Assembly: GCA_036004445.1 (NCBI GenBank)
Contig: DASYRL010000062.1
Coordinates: 1-27,584 of the forward strand
Reading direction: 5' to 3'
From: DASXUC01 sp036004445
Lineage (GTDB): Bacteria; Sysuimicrobiota; Sysuimicrobiia; Sysuimicrobiales; Kaftiobacteriaceae
DNA length: 27,584 nucleotides
Part shown: positions 15,855-23,557 of the stretch, piece after piece
Layout: the number at the start of each line of letters is the position of its first letter
How positions within the stretch are numbered: position 1 is the stretch's first letter
Made by a program: the position numbers and the translations under genes
Notes under the pieces: generated by a model
Database searches by the model: none
What the model was told of the DNA's origin: nothing
The model's input: the letters and a program-made list of their open reading frames with translations, nothing else

Positions 15855-16971
15855 CGCGTTGAAACGGTCTGCTGCAGCGGCGGTGGGCGTGCTTGCCCTG
15901 CTCTCGGTCGCGCCCTTCCCGAGTGCCGCCCAGCAGCCCGGCGATTGCCGTCCGGGCGGCACCGCTCCAAGCGGATTCCAGGCGACGATGATTGGCCACT
16001 TCTCGGAAGGGGCCGACGAGGTCGCCGAATTCTGCCGCTACCTCGTCCGCCAGCGCGTCTGGCCGTCGTTTCGCGATCTGGGCAGCATCACCGATCCGCG
16101 GGCCGCGCAGCGCGCCCACAACGCCCTGGAGCAGGGCACCATCGACGTGCTGTGGGTGAACTCATACGCGGTCGGCGCCATGCTTGCCGCCAATCGGTCG
16201 ATCCGCCTCAAAGTGGTCGCGTTCACCGATTTCCTGGTGCTCCACATCGGCACGCGCCAGGCGGGCGTGACGATGGTGACCGACGCCGGCTTCGCGCCCA
16301 CTGAGGTTGCCGTGCGCGCCGGACGGTCGATGTTCTTCGCCGACGTGCTGTTCGGTGTGCTGCACCGGCGGCCCCGCTGTCTGGAAGCCACGGTGGGCTG
16401 CACGGTCCTTGCCGGCGAGGGCTTGGCGGCTGAGCTGGACCGGTTCCTGACCGGGACTTCGGGGCGCGCGGTTGTACTCGCGTCATGGGCCCTGCCCCCG
16501 AAAGGACCTGACGTCGTCGTGCGATCCCTCTATGCCGGCCAGTTTCATCTCGTCGGCGTTCCACCGGCTACCGTCGTCACGATGCAGGCCGTCGCAGGCA
16601 CGATGGCGTTCCTGCAGATCCCGCGGGGCGCGTACGGACCCAGTCAAAGCACGGACGTCCCCGCAGCGGCGATGACGCAAATCGTCGTCAGCGCCACGCC
16701 GCCGGAGGTGCAGGCACGCGTGCGGGACCTCGCCCACCGCCTCAACGAGGCGCTGTTTGACCTGGAACCGCGCATCAACATCGGGGGGGACCTGCCGGGG
16801 ATCGTCGAGATGACGCAGCGGCTGGCGCTCAGCGTGGACGGACGGCTGACCTTCCATGACGAACTCAGTCGGCAGCTGGATTCTCACGGGCTGCTCCACG
16901 AGCCGCACCACGACCCGGAACACCGCGACCCGGGCCGCCCGGGTGACAAGTCCGCTAGCGCCGCGCGGTGA
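15832..16971 (+). CDS. TAXI-like periplasmic solute-binding protein
   Basis: This 379-residue exported protein has a signal peptide (about 1-33, ending PSAAQQ). The body resembles TAXI-family TRAP solute-binding proteins. It shows a GTIDVLWVNSYAVGAML segment (compare the family's G-x-x-D-x-x-x-V region), LYAGQFHLVGVPPATV, and a C-terminal IPRGAYGPSQSTDVPAAAMT followed by IVVSA. This last part is the position where TAXI proteins have IPAGTY..QD.DV. C44, C68, C184 and C190 may form disulfides. No TRAP permease is present in the window, so it may serve as a sensor rather than a transporter part. ATG 15832 is preceded by AAGGAG with an 11-base spacing. The gene overlaps the upstream membrane-protein gene and, tail to tail, the sulfite-oxidase-like gene by 17 bases. 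Confidence 0.72.
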   Translation: MPQRRSGSALKRSAAAAVGVLALLSVAPFPSAAQQPGDCRPGGTAPSGFQATMIGHFSEGADEVAEFCRYLVRQRVWPSFRDLGSITDPRAAQRAHNALEQGTIDVLWVNSYAVGAMLAANRSIRLKVVAFTDFLVLHIGTRQAGVTMVTDAGFAPTEVAVRAGRSMFFADVLFGVLHRRPRCLEATVGCTVLAGEGLAAELDRFLTGTSGRAVVLASWALPPKGPDVVVRSLYAGQFHLVGVPPATVVTMQAVAGTMAFLQIPRGAYGPSQSTDVPAAAMTQIVVSATPPEVQARVRDLAHRLNEALFDLEPRINIGGDLPGIVEMTQRLALSVDGRLTFHDELSRQLDSHGLLHEPHHDPEHRDPGRPGDKSASAAR

Positions 16972-18058
16972 CGCGGACGCGGTGCCAGGCGTTGTTGACG
17001 TAGCCTTTGAAGTTCCAGACCTCGGCCACGCGCTCGGGTTGAGCGTTGCCGGTGGAATCGCGGGCACGGACCACCAGCTCGTGAGTACCATCGGCGAGGT
17101 CGACGGTATGCTCCCACAAGCACCACGACCATCTGGACGCCTGCCTGACGCCCGCGGCCGGCTGCCACGTCCGCCCGCCGTCCGCTGACACTTCTACCGT
17201 CGCGATCCGGTCCGCCCCGCTGAGGGCGTACCCGCGGACGGTCACCTGACCGGAGGCGACCATCGCACCGTCGGCCGGGGACGCGATCACCGAGTTTACC
17301 GGCAGCTCCGCAAGCATCGTCCCCGCCGCCCAATCAACCGTGTGCATGTCAACGTGCGGCGGGAACAGCTTGTACGCGCGCGCCTGAAAGTAGTTGTCGG
17401 AGGGCCCGCGCTGCACGGCGATCTCCCCGACCCACTTCACGCTGCGGGCGCCGACGTACCCGGGCACGACGACGCGCAGCGGTGCGCCGTGCTCAGGACG
17501 CAGCGGTTCGCCGTTCATCGCATAGGCGAGGAGAACCTCGGGACTCGTGGCTTTGGCCAACGGTATGGATCCCCCGAACCCGAACGACCGGCCGTCCTTG
17601 GTCACACGGTCGACGCCGGTGAACGCGACGTGGGCGGCGCCGGGAAGGACCTGGACCGCGTCCAGGACCGCCGCGAGCGGAGCCCCCGTCCACTCCGCGT
17701 TGCCGATGGCCTCGGCGGCCCACGGCAGTTCCCCGGGCACGGGGCGCAGGGCGATGAGTTCGTCGCGGCGGTTGCCGGCACACTCGAGCGCCGCGGCAAT
17801 GGTTCTCGATGCGAACTCGTTCCTGAGTTCATCCAACGTGAAGGTGCGGGGGTGCCGCACCATCCCTGCGACCGAGACTGCGTGGAGGGCCGGGTCCGGT
17901 TCGGGGACGGCAGCATGACTGCGGACGAAGAAGTGATCCGTCGGAGTCAGCGGCTGCTGGACCAGGCGATCGACCGGGGCGCCGCCATTGACGGGTGACC
18001 GTTCCTTCACCACAAACGAGGGATGCTTGCCGCTCAGGCTCACGCCGCGTACTTCCAC
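16955..18058 (-). CDS. Sulfite-oxidase-family molybdopterin oxidoreductase
   Basis: This 367-residue protein has the sulfite oxidase/nitrate reductase molybdopterin fold. C93 in ALECAGNRR is the conserved Mo-coordinating cysteine. Other hallmarks are FFVRSHAAVP near residue 43, GAPLRVVVPGYVGARSVKWV (about 192-211), and a C-terminal Mo-co dimerisation domain from about residue 250 (SVIASPADG..., VEVSADGGRTW). The known chemistry is oxidation of sulfite to sulfate or related oxo-transfer. There is no heme domain, Tat signal or membrane anchor, so it is predicted to be cytoplasmic with an unknown electron acceptor. Its GTG start at 18058 is uncertain (a GTG at codon 6 is also possible). It is divergent from the esterase gene across about 54 bases. 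Confidence 0.92.
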   Translation of the reverse strand: MEVRGVSLSGKHPSFVVKERSPVNGGAPVDRLVQQPLTPTDHFFVRSHAAVPEPDPALHAVSVAGMVRHPRTFTLDELRNEFASRTIAAALECAGNRRDELIALRPVPGELPWAAEAIGNAEWTGAPLAAVLDAVQVLPGAAHVAFTGVDRVTKDGRSFGFGGSIPLAKATSPEVLLAYAMNGEPLRPEHGAPLRVVVPGYVGARSVKWVGEIAVQRGPSDNYFQARAYKLFPPHVDMHTVDWAAGTMLAELPVNSVIASPADGAMVASGQVTVRGYALSGADRIATVEVSADGGRTWQPAAGVRQASRWSWCLWEHTVDLADGTHELVVRARDSTGNAQPERVAEVWNFKGYVNNAWHRVRVTARR

Positions 18059-18112
18059 GGCCTCCCAGACGCGGCCTGCGCAGGTTTTTCATGGTACCGT
18101 TCATGGAAGGAC

Positions 18113-18823
18113 ATGAGCGATCTCGTCTACCTCACACGAGAGCCCACGCGGCCATCAGAAGGAAAGGCGCCGCTGCTGCTCCTCCTCCACGGGCTAGGAA
18201 GCCATGAAGCCGACCTGATGGGACTGGCCCCGTACGTCGATGGACGCTTCTTCGTCGTCAGCGCCCGCGGACCGGTAACCCTGGCCCCCGGAGCGTACGC
18301 CTGGTTCCATACTGAGTTCACCCAACACACTGAGTTCACCCAACACGGACCAGTCATCAACCAGGCCGAGGCCGAACAGAGCCGGAGGACGCTCGCCCGG
18401 TTCATCGACGAATTGGTCGAAACGTACGATCTCGATCCTGACCGCATCTACCTCATGGGGTTCAGCCAGGGCGCGATCATCGGCCTGAGCATTGCGCTCA
18501 CCGAACCGGAGAAACTTGCCGGCGTGGTGGCGATGAGCGGGCGCATCCTCCCACAAGTCGGCCAGCAGATCGCGGCGCCGGACCGGCTCACCGGACTGCC
18601 GGTGCTCGTCGTGCATGGACTGTATGATCCCCTGCTGCCCGTCGACGAGTATGGCCGACCGGCGCGAGCCCTCCTCGCGCGGCTTCCGGTGGCGTTGACC
18701 TATCGGGAATACTCGATGGCTCATCAGGTGTCCGACGAGAGCCTCACCGACGTAACGCGCTGGCTTACCGAACATCTCGACCGGCCGCGTCGCGGCGATG
18801 TCACGCAGATGGAGCCCGGGTGA
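18113..18823 (+). CDS. Carboxylesterase/lysophospholipase-like hydrolase
   Basis: This 236-residue alpha/beta hydrolase is of the phospholipase/carboxylesterase (PF02230-like) type. Motifs are LLLLLHGLGSHEADL (21-35), nucleophile S118 in MGFSQGA, acid D172 in HGLYDPLLPV, and H204 in SMAHQVSDES. The probable substrates are small carboxylic or phospholipid esters, in the cytoplasm. ATG 18113 is chosen since the frame upstream lacks family-like sequence; GGAAGG lies close upstream, though very near. Residues 67-78 contain TEFTQH twice, from a perfect 18-base tandem duplication (18311-18346) that is not expected in this family. Its stop overlaps the start of the VOC gene by GTGA, so the two are translationally coupled. 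Confidence 0.93.
   Translation: MSDLVYLTREPTRPSEGKAPLLLLLHGLGSHEADLMGLAPYVDGRFFVVSARGPVTLAPGAYAWFHTEFTQHTEFTQHGPVINQAEAEQSRRTLARFIDELVETYDLDPDRIYLMGFSQGAIIGLSIALTEPEKLAGVVAMSGRILPQVGQQIAAPDRLTGLPVLVVHGLYDPLLPVDEYGRPARALLARLPVALTYREYSMAHQVSDESLTDVTRWLTEHLDRPRRGDVTQMEPG
18311..18346 (+). repeat. Perfect 18-base tandem duplication in frame
   Basis: The unit actgagttcacccaacac occurs twice in direct succession (18311-18328 and 18329-18346). Inside the hydrolase gene it adds six residues without changing the frame. The identity of the two units suggests a recent event or an assembly artefact. Confidence 0.97.
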
Positions 18824-19617
18824 TCACGGGGATCGACCACGTCGTCATCCTCGTCGCCGACCTGGAAGCGGCAATCGCGCAATATGCGTCGGTGGGCTTC
18901 GAGGTCCGGCGCGGCGGCGTGCATCCCGGTGCGGGGACCGAGAACGCGCTCATCCCCCTCGCCGACGGATCCTATCTGGAGCTCCTCGCGGTGTCCGATC
19001 CTGCGCAGGCCGCACACCATCCCCTGTGGGTGCAGCCCGACGGGCGGCGTCGGCGCGCCGGAGAATACGGGGGGTTCGCCCTGAGCACCGACGACGTCGA
19101 CCGCGAGGCGCAGCGGATCGTCGATACGGGCGTCGAGATGAGCGCCCCGCGGGACGGCTCGCGGCTGCGCCCGGATCACACGGAAATCCGATGGCGGGTC
19201 TCTTTTCCTCGGGAAGCCGGACTGCCGTTTCTGATCGAAGACGTCACCCCGCGGGAGATTCGTGTACCCCCGCCCCGTCGAGGCCTGGGCCTGCGGGCCA
19301 GCATCAGCGAGGTCCGTGTGGCGTCAGCCGGGCTCGCCGCGACGGCCGCCGCATACCGACAGTTTCTCGGCACGCCCGCGTTGGGCGCGGCTCCGGCCGC
19401 CGGCGAAGTCCACTACCTGACCCCGCGCGGAGAGATCACACTGCTGGAGGCCGAATACGGGGCGCGTGTTCACGAGGTGGTCCTGGCCGTTGCCGACTGG
19501 AGAGTCGCCACCCACGACGTGCTCTCCACGCTGGTGCGGCGCGGCTCGACGTGGCAGGTGCCGCGCGAGCGCGCTGCCGGAGCACGCCTTGTGCTGCGCC
19601 CGAAGGGCGGAGGGTAG
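18820..19617 (+). CDS. VOC/glyoxalase-like superfamily protein
   Basis: This 265-residue protein has two vicinal-oxygen-chelate modules. The first begins GIDHVVILVADLEAAIAQY, with GFEVRRGGVHPGAGTENALI and LADGSYLELLAV, the standard beta-alpha-beta-beta-beta pattern. A His near the N-terminus (H7) and Glu in YLELL fit the metal-ligand positions. The second module (about residue 145 on) is weaker. The length and pattern fit the glyoxalase-like domain (PF13468 type) whose substrates are unknown. GTG 18820 overlaps the TGA of the hydrolase gene by the GTGA arrangement, with GGAG five bases upstream. It ends directly against the stop of the convergent small gene at 19618. Confidence 0.9.
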   Translation: MITGIDHVVILVADLEAAIAQYASVGFEVRRGGVHPGAGTENALIPLADGSYLELLAVSDPAQAAHHPLWVQPDGRRRRAGEYGGFALSTDDVDREAQRIVDTGVEMSAPRDGSRLRPDHTEIRWRVSFPREAGLPFLIEDVTPREIRVPPPRRGLGLRASISEVRVASAGLAATAAAYRQFLGTPALGAAPAAGEVHYLTPRGEITLLEAEYGARVHEVVLAVADWRVATHDVLSTLVRRGSTWQVPRERAAGARLVLRPKGGG

Positions 19618-19956
19618 TCAGCCCTCCTCGACCCGGTCGACCAATTCAGGGGGCAGCAGGCCTGTCGGTGCCGACCGCGCGAGGAACCGCTCGAACATCC
19701 GGCCCGCGTCGATGCGGGCTTCGGTAGAATCGTCTGCCGTGAGCCAGACCGTGCCGCGAAACGCGACCCACTCCCGGCCGTCATCGCCGCGCAGGAAACA
19801 GCCGCGGTAGCCGAGCGCCGGCGCCGGGCGTTCCTGCCCGGGCCGCGGTGGCATGCGGTTCCAGAGGGTCAGCAGCGAATCAGCGACGAGCGACGATACC
19901 GGCCACCGGGGATCCGGACGGCCCGAAAAGAGATAGGCGCCGGCGGTCCAGGCCAT
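19618..19956 (-). CDS. Small protein with FSGRP[N/D]P-LGYRG module
   Basis: This 112-residue protein of unknown function shares a module with its upstream neighbour: FSGRPDP (10-16) and ALGYRGCFL (47-55), spaced almost as in the neighbour (FSGRPNP and ILGYRGLIV). The rest (WVAFRGTVWL, then a helix DAGRMFERFLARSAP) suggests a compact alpha/beta domain. There is no signal peptide or membrane helix. ATG 19956 lies five bases after the neighbour's TAA, so it is the third gene of a coupled trio starting with the M23-like gene. It could regulate or inhibit the larger partner, but nothing in the sequence proves it. Its stop abuts the stop of the convergent VOC gene. Confidence 0.8.
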   Translation of the reverse strand: MAWTAGAYLFSGRPDPRWPVSSLVADSLLTLWNRMPPRPGQERPAPALGYRGCFLRGDDGREWVAFRGTVWLTADDSTEARIDAGRMFERFLARSAPTGLLPPELVDRVEEG

Positions 19957-19961
19957 GTCGG

Positions 19962-20846
19962 TTAGAAGATCTTGACGTGGCCGTGCATGACGACCATGAA
20001 CGTGCAGAACTCGGTGTACGGACCACGGGCGGCCGACCGCGGATCTGCGATCAACGCCCCGGCGTTGTCCAGGTCGGTCACGGGCTGCCCGCCCGGTTTA
20101 TGGCTCCAGCGGCTGTTCCGTCCCTTGCGATACCAGTGGTAGTCCCACAGCGGGTCGATGACCAGCGCCACCAGGTGTCCTTCGTCCGGACAGCCGTTCT
20201 CGGCGTCGGGAGCGTCGATCAGCTGGTCGGCGATGGCCCGCGGATAGACGCCTGCGCAGGTGAGTTCCGCGTCGGCAAGAGACGCCATCCCAGCCGCGAA
20301 GCCCGGCTGCGCAAACGAATCAGTCCGCACATTTGTTGCGTAGTTGTAGCAGTTGTTGCGCGCCTGTCTCGGCATCGCGTTCCACACGTTCGGCTCATAC
20401 AGTGGAGCGCACGGGCATTCCACTTCGCGCGGCGGGACGATCTCGCCCGGAGTGACGCTGCCCTGCCGGCGGCGGAACTCGTCTACTTTGCGCTGGAGTG
20501 TGTCGATGAAGTCCCGTCCGCGGATGAGCCGGCGCAGCGGGCCGGCGCTCCCATAGACGAAATCTTCGAAGCGGGGATCGGCCGGCTCGTGAGACAGGCC
20601 CGCGCCGAGCAATTGGCCGCCCGCGATCCGGAACTCCCGCGGCAGGCGCTTGGTCCCGCGGCCGACCTGCTCGACGATCAGTCCGCGGTAGCCCAGGATC
20701 GGCCACGACGGCAGCCGGACTTCACCTTTCTCCAGTGTGCGCCCTGGGCGCAGCCGCTCCACGGCCTCCGCGGCCGCGCGGCCCTCGAGGATGACCGTGG
20801 GATTGGGCCGGCCGCTGAAGACGTCGACGGTGATCCGGAGCTTCAT
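19962..20846 (-). CDS. FSGRPNP-module protein with NCYNYA / HWYR / WSHKPG domain
   Basis: This 294-residue protein has two parts. The N-terminal module (1-~90) contains DVFSGRPNP (8-16) and ILGYRG (50-55). The C-terminal domain (~145-294) carries strikingly conserved-looking motifs: NNCYNYA (C166), RTDSFAQPG, DEGHLVALVI (H224), DYHWYR (H237), RWSHKPG (H249) and DLDNAG. It ends in a hydrophobic FMVVMHGHVKIF. I recall this motif set from uncharacterised bacterial and fungal proteins. The Cys..His..Asn/Asp order would suit a papain-like (NlpC/amidase-type) fold, but that is a guess. There is no signal peptide. ATG 20846 shares one base with the TGA of the M23-like gene (TGATG), showing translational coupling. 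Confidence 0.82.
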   Translation of the reverse strand: MKLRITVDVFSGRPNPTVILEGRAAAEAVERLRPGRTLEKGEVRLPSWPILGYRGLIVEQVGRGTKRLPREFRIAGGQLLGAGLSHEPADPRFEDFVYGSAGPLRRLIRGRDFIDTLQRKVDEFRRRQGSVTPGEIVPPREVECPCAPLYEPNVWNAMPRQARNNCYNYATNVRTDSFAQPGFAAGMASLADAELTCAGVYPRAIADQLIDAPDAENGCPDEGHLVALVIDPLWDYHWYRKGRNSRWSHKPGGQPVTDLDNAGALIADPRSAARGPYTEFCTFMVVMHGHVKIF

Positions 20847-22015
20847 CAGCGGGCTGGCGGGAAGTCGACCACCCAGTTGTGCATCGGCAGCACGCGGCGC
20901 TCGACACCGCGCTTGGTGGTGATGAGCGGGGCGCCCCGATCCGCAAGCTCTTCCTCTGAGAGCTCCGGGGGCACTTTGCCGCGGGCGATCAGTCGTGCGA
21001 ACACGTACGGCATCGGCTGAGATCCCAGCGGCGACGAGCTGTCCATCACGTGCAGGTGAAGGTGGGGAGCGCTCGAGTTGCCGGAGTTGCCCAGCAGCCC
21101 GAGCACCTGCCCCTGTCTCACGCGCTGGCCGAGCTTCACCCGGATGCTACCGGGTTGCATATGCGCGTAGAACGCGAAGTACCCCCCGCCCATGTCGAGG
21201 ATGACGTGATTTCCCGTCACGTTCCGCAGCGTGGTATCGGACGGGAGTTGGCCGGGAACCCGCTCGGGCAGGCCATCGAGTACGGACACGACCGTACCGC
21301 TGCGGACGGCCAGCAGCCTCGCGCCATAACTGATCCAGTTGGCGTTCACCTTAGGATCGCCGACGTATGCCCGTCCCCGGGCATCCAGCCGGATCCAGTC
21401 GATCGCGTAGCGCTGCGCGATGAACAACCGCCCGTTGATGGGAAGGATGGCGGCCGAATGCACTTTCAGGCAGCAGCTGCCGGTCGCATACCATCGCGAT
21501 CCTTCCAGCGGCGGGCCCAGGACGATGGGCGGGCGGAAATTGACCCCGACCCGCGCGCCCGTGATCACGATCCGGCTTCCCAGCAGCGGGTTCGCCGGCT
21601 GCGGCTTGAGCGTGAGCCGGTGGAGCAGCGCGCGAGGAACGTCGGCCATCGTGGGAAACGTGGGGAACAGCAGCGCGGCCGCCGTCTGAGCCGGCGGGAT
21701 GACCGGAGCCCGCAGCGCGCCGCCGAACGAATGGAGCCGGGTCAGGACCGCCGGGCCGGAAACGTCCGACACGACCCGGCCGCTTCGTGCGTCCAGCACT
21801 TCGATACGGTCGATCTCAAACGAGGCCCGGGAGTAGCTGGCCAGAATCAATTCGTACTGCAGGTAGACCAGACCGTCGGTGCCCCGAATCGGGCTGGGCG
21901 GCGTGAGAACGGACATCAGGACCGGCGTGAGCTGGTCCGCAGCAAGACCGGCTCCTGCGCCGGCGGCCAGGATCAGGCAAACTGCAACAGCACACAGCAC
22001 CGTACGTGTCGCCAT
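20846..22015 (-). CDS. Secreted M23-like (LytM) peptidase, altered metal site
   Basis: This 389-residue protein has a signal peptide (1-~25). A beta-rich N-terminal domain is followed by a C-terminal M23/LytM-type domain. The latter shows HVILDMGGGYFAFYAHM with H285, the turn KLGQRVRQGQVLGLLGNSG, and PHLHLH with H318/H320. M23 enzymes cut peptidoglycan cross-bridges using Zn held by HxxxD and HxH. Here the first motif reads RYAID, with Arg202 in place of the ligand His and D206 kept, so metal binding may be altered. A GSCC-x3-H segment (180-186) recalls a conserved element of a divergent M23 subgroup. ATG 22015 has GGGAGGT just upstream; TTG 22027 is less likely. It is the first gene of a coupled trio. 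Confidence 0.9.
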   Translation of the reverse strand: MATRTVLCAVAVCLILAAGAGAGLAADQLTPVLMSVLTPPSPIRGTDGLVYLQYELILASYSRASFEIDRIEVLDARSGRVVSDVSGPAVLTRLHSFGGALRAPVIPPAQTAAALLFPTFPTMADVPRALLHRLTLKPQPANPLLGSRIVITGARVGVNFRPPIVLGPPLEGSRWYATGSCCLKVHSAAILPINGRLFIAQRYAIDWIRLDARGRAYVGDPKVNANWISYGARLLAVRSGTVVSVLDGLPERVPGQLPSDTTLRNVTGNHVILDMGGGYFAFYAHMQPGSIRVKLGQRVRQGQVLGLLGNSGNSSAPHLHLHVMDSSSPLGSQPMPYVFARLIARGKVPPELSEEELADRGAPLITTKRGVERRVLPMHNWVVDFPPAR

Positions 22016-22029
22016 GGGACCTCCCAATG

Positions 22030-22063
22030 CCAGGAGCCGGTCTCGAGTTGAACCGGCTCCTGG
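22030..22063 (-). terminator. 12-bp hairpin between glsB and the M23-like gene
   Basis: Arms 22030-22041 and 22052-22063 are perfect 12-base reverse complements (ccaggagccggt / accggctcctgg) with a 10-base loop. It follows the GlsB stop by 27 bases on the minus strand and ends 14 bases before the ATG of the M23-like gene. No U-run follows, so it may be a weak terminator, an attenuator or a processing signal. Confidence 0.55.
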
Positions 22064-22090
22064 TTGGTCATCTTGGGGCGAGTTGGAGGA

Positions 22091-22351
22091 CTATGCGGCC
22101 CGTGATCGCGTCAGCAGACCGAGCACCCACAGGAAGACGATGGCCCCGATGGTGGCCACGATGATGGAGTACAGGTTGATTCCCGACGCACCCGCGCTGC
22201 CAAACGCGCCGAACAGCCAGCCGCCGACGATGGCACCGATGACACCGACGAGCAGTGTGACTAACAACCCTCCACCCTGCCGGCCGGGCATCAGCATTTT
22301 CGCGAGATATCCGGCAATGAGGCCTACAACGATCCAGGCAATCCAGCTCAT
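22091..22351 (-). CDS. GlsB/YeaQ/YmgE-family stress membrane protein
   Basis: This 86-residue protein is the typical length of the family formerly called transglycosylase-associated proteins. It has three hydrophobic helices. Characteristic motifs are WIVVGLIAGYLAKMLMPG at the N-terminus, VTLLVGVIGAIVGGWLFG in the middle, and INLYSIIVATIGAIVFLWVLG at the end. Members are small inner-membrane proteins induced by acid, osmotic or envelope stress; the biochemical role is unclear. ATG 22351 is chosen because AAGGAGGGTGACG provides an excellent ribosome binding site, better than the start two codons upstream. A hairpin separates it from the downstream M23-like gene. Confidence 0.95.
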   Translation of the reverse strand: MSWIAWIVVGLIAGYLAKMLMPGRQGGGLLVTLLVGVIGAIVGGWLFGAFGSAGASGINLYSIIVATIGAIVFLWVLGLLTRSRAA

Positions 22352-22446
22352 CGTCACCCTCCTTTGATGGAGAATACTGAATGACCGGAGTCCGGTCTCG
22401 GAGAATACAGTTCGGGCTTGCGGCCCCCCTTACCTTGCCTCAAATC

Positions 22447-22522
22447 TGGCGGGCCCGGAGGGATTCGAACCCCCAGCGCCGGGGTTAGAAACCCCGTGCT
22501 CTATCCATTGAGCTACGGGCCC
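22447..22522 (-). tRNA. tRNA-Arg (TCT anticodon), encoded CCA
   Basis: The minus strand folds as a full cloverleaf: acceptor GGGCCCG/CGGGCCC, D arm GCTC..GAGC, anticodon stem CGGGG/CCCCG with loop TTTCTAA (anticodon TCT), T arm GGGGG-TTCGAAT-CCCTC, discriminator G and encoded CCA at 22449-22447. It reads AGA and AGG codons, which should be rare in this GC-rich genome. It sits between the VWA operon and glsB, about 54 bases downstream of the former's stop. Confidence 0.97.
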
Positions 22523-22576
22523 GCTTCCGACGCTAAATTATAGCAGAAGGGACGATTGTCTTCGAAACTTCGGGAT

Positions 22577-23557
22577 CTATGAGAAGCGGTTGACCCAGAA
22601 CAGGGACAGCCCGACGGCGCCGAGCGCCAGCAGCGCTGCCACGCCCGCGGCGACCCCGGTGACCTCCGTGGGCTTGGACTCCCATCCAATCATCCGGCTC
22701 AGCTGGCGATAGGCGTCGCGCAGCTGCCCGATGTTGCGCGCAAGGAAGTAATTCCCCTCGCCAATCTCCGCCATCTCGCGCAGCGTCGCCTCGTCCAGCC
22801 GCACCCAGATACTGCGGCCGCCGAGGTTGAGGAAGGTCCCTTCCGGGGTACCAACTCCGATCGTGTAGACTTTGACCTCCTGCTGCCGCGCGATGCGCGC
22901 GGCGTCTACCGGTAGCGCGCCGCGGTTGCTTTGACCGTCGGAAAGCAGGACCACCGTGCCGGGCAGGACAGGCGGCTTGGGTGCCTGCGGCTGGTCGGCC
23001 GAACTCAGCGGCCGCTCGCGGCCGGGCAGCGCCCAGACCGCTTCCAGCAGCCCGTCTCCGATCGCCGTCGCAAACTCCGTGTGGAGCTGGGAAATCGCCT
23101 CAACCACCCGTCCATGGTCGGCGGTGGGCGGCACGATCAGCGTGCCATAGCTGCTGAACGTCACGAGGCCGACCTTCAACCCACCTGGCAAACCCTCGAC
23201 GAATTCCGTCGCCGCGCCTTTTGCGGCTTCCATACGGTTGGGAGGGAGATCGTCGGCCAACATGCTGCGGCTGACGTCGATGGACAGCATGACCGTATTC
23301 TGCGTCGCCGGGATGGGAAACGGCGCAATCGGCCGGGCCATGGCGATGACCACGGCGGCCAGAGACAGGCCGAACATCGCCGCGGGGATGTGACGGCGCC
23401 AGCGCCGTCTCTGCTGCTGCATGGCCGCGGCGATTGCGGCCACCCGGGTGTGCCGCACGGCCTGCTGCGGCGGACGCCGCAGAGCACGCACGTACAGCCA
23501 GGCGAGGATGGGGATGACGAGCAGTCCGACCAGCAGCGAGGGCCAGTGGAAGGTCAC
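22577..23557 (-). CDS. BatB-like VWA membrane protein
   Basis: This 326-residue protein has helices near 5-24 and 58-74, a VWA domain with complete MIDAS (D94-V-S96-R-S98, Thr in PPTADH, Asp in LLSDGQSN) and a C-terminal helix around 300-318. It is the last gene of the MoxR-DUF58-VWA-VWA operon. GTG 23557 overlaps the TGA of the preceding VWA gene by GTGA, with GGAG six bases upstream. The longer frame to 23662 only duplicates coding sequence of the neighbour. Such paired VWA proteins are thought to act with the MoxR ATPase in assembling or activating protein complexes. No BatC/BatD-like TPR genes follow, since the operon ends here at the tRNA-Arg gene. Confidence 0.93.
   Translation of the reverse strand: MTFHWPSLLVGLLVIPILAWLYVRALRRPPQQAVRHTRVAAIAAAMQQQRRRWRRHIPAAMFGLSLAAVVIAMARPIAPFPIPATQNTVMLSIDVSRSMLADDLPPNRMEAAKGAATEFVEGLPGGLKVGLVTFSSYGTLIVPPTADHGRVVEAISQLHTEFATAIGDGLLEAVWALPGRERPLSSADQPQAPKPPVLPGTVVLLSDGQSNRGALPVDAARIARQQEVKVYTIGVGTPEGTFLNLGGRSIWVRLDEATLREMAEIGEGNYFLARNIGQLRDAYRQLSRMIGWESKPTEVTGVAAGVAALLALGAVGLSLFWVNRFS

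Noticed and set aside
15832..16971. Assigning a TRAP transporter to the TAXI-like gene
   Set aside because: No DctM/DctQ-type or fused TRAP permease is present; the only membrane neighbour has three helices and no transporter pattern.
19609..19627. ggaggg/ccctcc hairpin at the convergent stops of the VOC and small-module genes
   Set aside because: Only six pairs, made of coding sequence on both sides, and no T run; too weak to call a bidirectional terminator.
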